From NCBI GenBank assembly GCA_964575425.1, contig CAZNRD010000057.1, positions 1-15,960 of the forward strand: a DNA stretch of 15,960 bases. Reading direction: 5' to 3'. Below, piece after piece: positions 11,384 to 15,960 of this stretch. The first letter of the stretch is position 1. Each line of letters opens with the position of its first letter. Origin of the DNA: DATEAV01 sp964575425. Lineage in GTDB: Bacteria > Chloroflexota > Anaerolineae > Anaerolineales > E44-bin32. A model generated the notes under the pieces. That model was not told the DNA's origin. It saw nothing but the letters and a program-made list of their open reading frames with translations, and ran no database searches. A program made the position numbers and the translations under genes.

Positions 11384-14151
11384 GGCTGCCGGCGCGACTC
11401 CGGGAAGCGGACGCAATCGCGTGGGTGGAGGGCCCGACACAGGCCTGGCTCCATTCCGCGCGAGTCAGCCAGGCGGTCGCGCAGGGCCTCGTCGGCGGCG
11501 CCCTCCTGCCGCCAGTGGAGCATGCGGAACTACTTCAGGCAAGACAGAGCCGGGCACGACTTCGCGCGCTGGTCCAGTCCGGCCTGCCAGACCTGGAGGC
11601 GCTTGAGGTGTGGACCGCAGGCGAGGCGCGCCTCGCGGCAGACTTCTTCCTGCCTCTCTATGAGCGCAGCAGCGGCCGGCAGGGCTGGGTGTCGGTCGCG
11701 CCCACATCGCCGGACCTCGAGGCGCTGGAGCGGCTGTGGAGCCGCATCAATCGGCCCAATGTGGTACTGCGGCTGCCGGCGAACGCGGTTTCCCTGGAGG
11801 CGTCGGAGACGGCTCTTGGCTGCGGCCTCAACATCCATCTGACCGACATCTTCTCGCTGGAACGGGTGGCCGAGATGCTCGACATGTTCCTGCGCGCCCT
11901 GGAGAGGCGCAGGGACGCGGGTGCAGCCATCAATCATGTGGCCGCTGCTCTCACGCCCGGGGTGGATGCGGTGGCCCGCAAGGCCGAGGAGGTTCTCCAG
12001 CAGGCAGCGGCCGCCCGGCCAAACGAGGCGCACCGTTTCGCCGCGCTGCGGGGCCGAACGGCCTACGCAATCTCGCGACTGATCTATGCCCAGTGGCGCG
12101 CGGCCGTCGAGGATCAACGCTTTCGCAGCCTGGCGGCCGTAGGGGCGCAGCCGCCGCTGCTTGTCTGGCATGTGCCTTCTGCAGGCAGCCCTGCGGCCTA
12201 CGTCGCAGCACACACGGCCCTCGCCGTGCCTGCCTCCACACTCCTCGACCCGACTGCCGACATCCACCTTGACATAGACCAGGACGGCGACCTAGCAATC
12301 GCCCGGGCACAGGTTGACGGCTTGTTGCACTTTGGGATTTCGCTCGCAGATATCGTCCAACGTCTCGAGCGCGACAGCCTCCGGGCCGGCCAGCGGCAGG
12401 CTGCCGCCTTTCTGCGCGCGATGGGCCTAAAGCTCGAGGCCCTGCGTAGAGAAGCGGGGCCTGTGCGCGAAGACATCAGCCGGGCGCTCAGGGAGATGCA
12501 GGAGGACTCGGTCGTCCGGCGGCTGTGGCAGAAAGACCCGTCGCTGTGGAGCCAGCAGCCTGAAGCACAGGACGAAATCCGAAACCGGCTGGGATGGCTC
12601 GACCTGCCGGCGGACGCTCCTGCGCTCTTGCCCGATCTTCTCGAGTTTGCTGGCATAGTGCGGTCCGAGGGACTTCGTCACGTCGTGCTGCTCGGGATGG
12701 GGGGATCGTCGCTGGCCGCCGACGTCCTGCGCCGCACCCTCGCCGCATCCGATGCGTTGCGCCTGCATGTCCTGGACACGACTGACCCGGACCTCATTCA
12801 CGCGGCACACCGCCTTGCGCCCATGCAGGACACTCTGTACCTGGCGGCCAGCAAGTCCGGGACAACGGTCGAGGTGCTGGCGCTGCTGGAGCATTTCTGG
12901 GAACAGGCGCTGCGCCGGCTTGGACGCGAGGCGGGCCGCCACTTCGCTGTCCTTACCGACCCGGGGACGCCGCTCGAATCGCTGGCGCGAGAGAGCGGCT
13001 TCCGGAGAGTCTTCAGCACCCCAGAGGAGGTGGGAGGCCGTTACTCCGCGCTGACTGCCTTCGGGATTCTCCCGGCGGCGCTGGCCGGAGTCGATCTTGA
13101 GAGCCTGCTCCAGGGCGCGCTGCGCATGGCTCACTCCTGCCGTCCGGGCGTGGAGCCCGGCCTCAATCTCGGCGCGTTCCTGGGCGCGGCGCTCGCCGCC
13201 GGGGCAGCGCGCGGCCTCAATCAGGTGACATTCCTCTCGGACCCTGGGCTTGATCCGTTCGAGGACTGGATCGAACAGCTTCTGGCGGAGAGCAGCGGCA
13301 AGGACGGTCGCGGGCTGTTGGCCGTCGTCCACGAACCTCCCGGCCCGCCCGCGTATTACCGTTCTCAGCCCAGGATCATGCTGTACCTCCGGCGAGACGG
13401 GCGCCATGACGCGCGTGCCTCTTCCTGGATGCGCGCCGGCCTGCCCGTCATCGTGGTCGAGGTCGAGGACGGCCCGGGGGGTCTGGGCGCTGAGTTCCTC
13501 CGCTGGGAAGTGGCGACGGCCATCGCCTGCCATCGGATGGGCGTGAACGCGTTTGATCAGCCCGACGTCCAGCGCGCCAAGACCAGGACGGCCGAACTGC
13601 TCAAGGCCTACCACCGCAAGGGATCTCTCCCCGATTTGCCCGTCCTGTGGGAAGGCGACGGAGCTCGACTGCTCGGCGAATGTGTGCGGGAGCGTCCTGC
13701 GACGAGCGCGTCGAGGACCGACATGGCCCTCTGGCTCCTCGACCAGGTGAAGCCGGGCGAGGCGTTGGTGCTGCTGCTCTATCTCACCCCGAGCCCAACA
13801 CTCGAGCGCACCCTGGCTCGCCTCCGGCGCGTGATCCGTGATCGCCGGTCCGTGGTTCTCACGCCCGGCATCGGCCCCCGCTACCTCCACTCGACCGGAC
13901 AGCTCCACAAGGGCGGGCCCTCGGGCTCGACCTACCTCATCGTCACCTGCGAGACTCGGCGGGACATCCCGGTTCCGGGGACCGGCCACACCTTCGGTGT
14001 TCTGCGCATGGCGCAGGCCCTGGGGGACCTGCAGGCGCTCCACGGCGCAGGACGAACAGCGTATGGGCTGCACCTCGATCGTCCAGCGCGCCTCCTCGAG
14101 TTCCTCGGCGCGCTGGCCGCTGCCGCCGGCTCTGGCGGCGAGGGCCCCTGA
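11380..14151 (+). CDS. tal-pgi: Bifunctional transaldolase-like / glucose-6-phosphate isomerase fusion; transaldolase site appears lost
   Basis: The product is 923 residues, the size of known TAL-PGI fusions. Residues about 1-360 are transaldolase-like: ADFFLPLYERSSGRQGWVSV, RINRPNVVLRLPAN, INHVAA and LNIHLTDIFSLERV follow the family outline. The Schiff-base lysine (K in the usual NxMIKxPxT) is Arg131, codon CGG at 11770. The usual Glu of VSLEVSP is Ala107. The TSNP segment near the N-terminus is not recognisable. Thr155 may be retained. The PGI half, about 375-923, keeps GMGGSS (439-444), ASKSGTTVE (490-498), EEVGGRYSALTAFG (550-562), ESSGKDGRGL (637-646), NAFDQPDVQ and HSTGQLHKGG, so fructose 6-phosphate/glucose 6-phosphate isomerisation is likely intact. 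The ATG overlaps rpiB as ATGA. The inference that the N-terminal domain is catalytically dead needs a real alignment. Confidence 0.9.
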   Translation: MRLPARLREADAIAWVEGPTQAWLHSARVSQAVAQGLVGGALLPPVEHAELLQARQSRARLRALVQSGLPDLEALEVWTAGEARLAADFFLPLYERSSGRQGWVSVAPTSPDLEALERLWSRINRPNVVLRLPANAVSLEASETALGCGLNIHLTDIFSLERVAEMLDMFLRALERRRDAGAAINHVAAALTPGVDAVARKAEEVLQQAAAARPNEAHRFAALRGRTAYAISRLIYAQWRAAVEDQRFRSLAAVGAQPPLLVWHVPSAGSPAAYVAAHTALAVPASTLLDPTADIHLDIDQDGDLAIARAQVDGLLHFGISLADIVQRLERDSLRAGQRQAAAFLRAMGLKLEALRREAGPVREDISRALREMQEDSVVRRLWQKDPSLWSQQPEAQDEIRNRLGWLDLPADAPALLPDLLEFAGIVRSEGLRHVVLLGMGGSSLAADVLRRTLAASDALRLHVLDTTDPDLIHAAHRLAPMQDTLYLAASKSGTTVEVLALLEHFWEQALRRLGREAGRHFAVLTDPGTPLESLARESGFRRVFSTPEEVGGRYSALTAFGILPAALAGVDLESLLQGALRMAHSCRPGVEPGLNLGAFLGAALAAGAARGLNQVTFLSDPGLDPFEDWIEQLLAESSGKDGRGLLAVVHEPPGPPAYYRSQPRIMLYLRRDGRHDARASSWMRAGLPVIVVEVEDGPGGLGAEFLRWEVATAIACHRMGVNAFDQPDVQRAKTRTAELLKAYHRKGSLPDLPVLWEGDGARLLGECVRERPATSASRTDMALWLLDQVKPGEALVLLLYLTPSPTLERTLARLRRVIRDRRSVVLTPGIGPRYLHSTGQLHKGGPSGSTYLIVTCETRRDIPVPGTGHTFGVLRMAQALGDLQALHGAGRTAYGLHLDRPARLLEFLGALAAAAGSGGEGP

Positions 14152-14154
14152 CGC

Positions 14155-14961
14155 GTGAGCACCCGCCGACGCCTCGGCACGCGCGCCGGACGGCTGCTGG
14201 CAGGCGCCGGCGAACGCATCTTCAACGTGTTGCCCGAGCGCGTGCTGGCGAACTTGAGGCGCCAGGGTTCGGAGAACGCGCTGGTCTGGAACATGGTCTA
14301 CCCACGGGCACAGCCCGCGCTGTCGCTGCGCGAGTGGCTGGCTCTGCCTCCCCTGTGGGGGACCGCCAGACTCGAGACGCCCGAGGACGCCCTCGTGCCG
14401 TACTTCTGGGGTTACAGCGTCGATGGACGAAGGCTGGAAGGGCTGGATGACTGCCTGGAACGCCTCGACGGCCCGGGGATTCAGACCGAAGTGGACATCT
14501 TCCTGCTGGGGGCGTCTACGCTGGTCCTGGTCGAGGCGAAGCACCTGACGACGGCCGGACGGTGCAAGCGCTACGCGAACCACCGATGCCCGGAGATGCA
14601 TCCCGAAGAGGTGGATACGGGAGAAGCGTGCCGATACTGGTCAGTCCCGGGCGCACGGTTCTCCGCGTTTCTTGATTTCGGACCGCGGCCTGCGCCGGGG
14701 GGAAGGCCTCCGCCCTGTGCCCGCCACTATCAGCTGGCTCGGACGCTGGCGTTGGGATCGCTACTTGGCGAGCGACTCGGGCGTGTGCTGCACCTGTGGC
14801 TGATCATCCCTCGGCGCCGCTGGCGCGACCTGGAGACGACGTGGCTGGACTTCGCCGAGCGGGTGCGCGATCCCCAGCAATGGCGACGGCTGCGCGTGCT
14901 GGGGTGGGAGGACGTCGAGATCTTGGGAGGTCCGGGAAACGCGAGCCGAAACCGGAGTTAG
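14155..14961 (+). CDS. PD-(D/E)XK nuclease-like protein with four cysteines
   Basis: The product is 268 residues from GTG 14155, three bases after the tal-pgi stop, so it is probably co-transcribed. Residues 111-130 (TEVDIFLLGASTLVLVEAKH) give Asp114, Glu127 and Lys129, the D-(x)12-E-x-K core of PD-(D/E)XK phosphodiesterases. An upstream acidic helix has Glu40 (GSENALVWNM). HYQLARTLALG (191-201) resembles the Q-containing helix that follows the core in RecB-like nucleases. Four cysteines lie after the core (137, 145, 159, 188) and could bind zinc or an Fe-S cluster. The order differs from Cas4/AddB, where one Cys precedes the core. There is no membrane segment or signal. I do not recognise a named family. 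Its place in a sugar-phosphate operon is unexplained and may be incidental. Confidence 0.7.
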   Translation: MSTRRRLGTRAGRLLAGAGERIFNVLPERVLANLRRQGSENALVWNMVYPRAQPALSLREWLALPPLWGTARLETPEDALVPYFWGYSVDGRRLEGLDDCLERLDGPGIQTEVDIFLLGASTLVLVEAKHLTTAGRCKRYANHRCPEMHPEEVDTGEACRYWSVPGARFSAFLDFGPRPAPGGRPPPCARHYQLARTLALGSLLGERLGRVLHLWLIIPRRRWRDLETTWLDFAERVRDPQQWRRLRVLGWEDVEILGGPGNASRNRS

Positions 14962-15151
14962 AAGCGCCATGCGAACCTCGGAGGTTGGGCCTAGGCCCAG
15001 GGTTGCTGCATCGCCCGCAGGCGGCTGCTTCCAAGGCCGATGGCCATAGCCTGTGGATCACTGCTCACCGTGAAGGCGCAAGAAGGACAGTTGGCTCAGG
15101 CGGAACCAGAGGCGCTCACCGCGGCTGGCAGGAGAGTCACGCTCGGGATGG
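14962..15151. other. Intergenic region after the operon
   Basis: About 190 bases with no supported gene. Apart from the palindromes at 14974-14999 I see no repeat, RNA gene or terminator with a T-run. Confidence 0.5.
14974..14999. repeat. Two adjacent perfect palindromes after the operon
   Basis: AACCTC-G-GAGGTT (14974-14986) runs directly into TGGGCCTAGGCCCA (14986-14999), sharing one T. They lie 13 bases past the nuclease-like gene's stop. No T-run follows, so a Rho-independent terminator is unlikely. A protein-binding site or a transcript-end stabiliser is possible. Confidence 0.5.
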
Positions 15152-15180
15152 GTTGATTCTGGTAAGGGATCGGTCTAGAT
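15152..15180 (+). promoter_or_regulatory. Sigma-70-like promoter for the DUF4013-like gene
   Basis: TTGATT (15152-15157) and TAGATT (15175-15180) are separated by exactly 17 bases, and each matches the consensus at 4 of 6. The ribosome site AAGGAGG begins only 8 bases after the -10, so the predicted leader would be very short. This weakens the call. Confidence 0.4.
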
Positions 15181-15200
15181 TCCATGACAAGGAGGCTGAG

Positions 15201-15920
15201 ATGGCATCCCAGGCATCCATCAGCGCGCTCAAGCCGCATTTCCTCTTTCCCCTGGCGGACCCTCAGGCGCGTAGGCATCTGCTCTTGGGCTCCGTCTTGA
15301 TGCTTGCAGGCTTCCTGATCCCGATCGTTCCAACGCTGTCCGCACTGGGCTATGCGGTGCGGGTGATGCGCCGCACGATCGCAGGCGGGCCTCCTTCGAT
15401 GCAGCCGTGGGACGACTGGGGCGGATTGCTGAAGGAGGGCTTCCGATTCTTCGCGGTGGGGTTCTGCTACACCCTTCCGGGAACGGCAGCCTTGATGGCC
15501 GGTTTCATCGCGTATCTCGCCGCCTATATCCCCGCCATGATCAGCCTTGAGGCTGCAACGACGCCCGAGGCGGAGGCTGTATCCGTGATGGTGCTGATGC
15601 TGGCCATAGCGGTTCTCTTCCTGGCCATGGCCGTCGGGTTGCTCCTGCTTGTTGGTCTTTCGATCCCGCTCCCGGCTGCGGTGGCGCACGTGGCCGCTAG
15701 AGGCAGCCTTGCGGCCGGCTTCTGGTTCCGCGAGGTGTGGCGAATGTGGCGTGCGAACGCTCTCGGGTTCCTGATCGCCTGGGTGGTGATGGTCGGGCTT
15801 TATGGCGTTGTCAATCTAGCGGTCTCGCTGGCCTACGCCACCGTGATCCTGCTCTGCCTGTTGCCCTTGATCTGGGCGGCGCTCCTCTTCTATACCTCTC
15901 TAGTGTGTACTGTTTCGTAA
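15201..15920 (+). CDS. DUF4013-like polytopic membrane protein, C-terminus probably replaced
   Basis: The ATG has AAGGAGG 5 bases upstream (15189-15195), an excellent site. The frame is also open upstream but lacks a better start. The product is 239 residues. It has hydrophobic segments at about 28-52, 86-112, 128-160 and 190-235, and the segment YAVRVMRRTIAGGPPSMQPWDDWGGLLKEG that matches the DUF4013 pattern (R-R-T-x-x-G-E/G-x-P-x-P-x-W-D-D-W-G). Such proteins are integral membrane proteins of unknown function. The family usually ends with a helix and a GQAY-like tail. Here the last native-looking residues are LLFYTSLV, then CTVS and a stop. The following bases look unrelated. I infer that another element or a rearrangement cuts the gene near 15903. 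Confidence 0.7.
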   Translation: MASQASISALKPHFLFPLADPQARRHLLLGSVLMLAGFLIPIVPTLSALGYAVRVMRRTIAGGPPSMQPWDDWGGLLKEGFRFFAVGFCYTLPGTAALMAGFIAYLAAYIPAMISLEAATTPEAEAVSVMVLMLAIAVLFLAMAVGLLLLVGLSIPLPAAVAHVAARGSLAAGFWFREVWRMWRANALGFLIAWVVMVGLYGVVNLAVSLAYATVILLCLLPLIWAALLFYTSLVCTVS

Positions 15921-15960
15921 AGGTGTAGACAGTGATCGAGGGTCATGTGCTGTATCCTTC
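15904..15960. mobile_element. Possible end of an unidentified insertion sequence at the window edge
   Basis: TGTGTACTGTTTCGTAAAGG begins just where the membrane protein loses its expected sequence. A second, similar TGTAGACAG follows at about 15926. A TG start and a short internal repeat are common in IS termini, but no transposase is visible before the window ends. The call is speculative. Confidence 0.25.

Noticed and set aside
12427..14601. 724-codon open frame antisense to tal-pgi
   Set aside because: It is composition-driven antisense of a gene with clear PGI motifs, without a ribosome site or recognisable protein features.
1..15960. CRISPR arrays, tRNA or rRNA genes, and a defence system
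   Set aside because: I saw no regularly spaced repeats, no cloverleaf-like sequence and no rRNA signature. The PD-(D/E)XK protein alone does not make a defence island.

Overview
The window is a high-GC bacterial segment. The best guess for the source is a Chloroflexota-type genome (Anaerolineae or a relative), with moderate confidence. The reasons are the linked tkt-rpiB-tal/pgi sugar-phosphate operon with a fused transaldolase/phosphoglucose isomerase, the nfeD-slipin pair, a DUF4013-like membrane protein, a FabL-type enoyl reductase, and G-rich/C-rich interspersed sequence. No rRNA or tRNA gene is visible to settle the placement.

Layout. (A) 1-560 is mobile-element debris: the tail of an IS110-type transposase cut by the window edge, then the last part of an IS3 OrfB with its probable terminal repeat. 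(B) 559-3476, minus strand, holds the membrane proteolysis/scaffold pair nfeD (NfeD1-type ClpP-like serine protease) and slipin (SPFH). Downstream is a tiny ORF with a very strong ribosome binding site. Upstream is a decayed reading frame with a Tat-like signal peptide and SagB-like sequence that overlaps the nfeD start as GTGA. (C) 3477-5606 starts with a HEAT-repeat gene whose 3' end is cut by an ISL3-family insertion sequence, 3830-5196, with near-perfect 22-bp terminal repeats. The other end of that element cuts an IS3 OrfA. The two flanks differ and no 8-bp target duplication is seen, so this is a rearrangement breakpoint. (D) 5607-5870 is non-coding and contains a strong G-run/hairpin block.

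(E) 5883-8647 holds folE (GTP cyclohydrolase I) convergent with fabL (enoyl-ACP reductase III). Their stop codons share one 8-bp palindrome. Divergent from fabL is a patatin-like lipid acyl hydrolase followed by a two-helix small membrane protein. (F) 8670-14961 is a tightly coupled operon: structured leader, transketolase, ribose-5-phosphate isomerase B, transaldolase/PGI fusion, and a PD-(D/E)XK nuclease-like protein. The first two junctions are ATGA overlaps and the last gap is 3 bp. The transaldolase half has lost the Schiff-base lysine and probably a second catalytic residue, while the PGI half looks intact. (G) 14962-15960 holds two adjacent palindromes, a promoter-like site, and a DUF4013-like membrane protein whose natural C-terminus appears replaced by foreign, possibly IS, sequence near 15903.

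Functionally the right half is a central-carbon module: Tkt and RpiB interconvert pentose phosphates and PGI links them to glycolysis. The left half is a membrane-quality-control pair surrounded by IS damage. The items most worth a second look are the apparently dead transaldolase domain kept inside a fusion enzyme, the cysteine-rich nuclease-like gene in the sugar operon, and the structured tkt leader.
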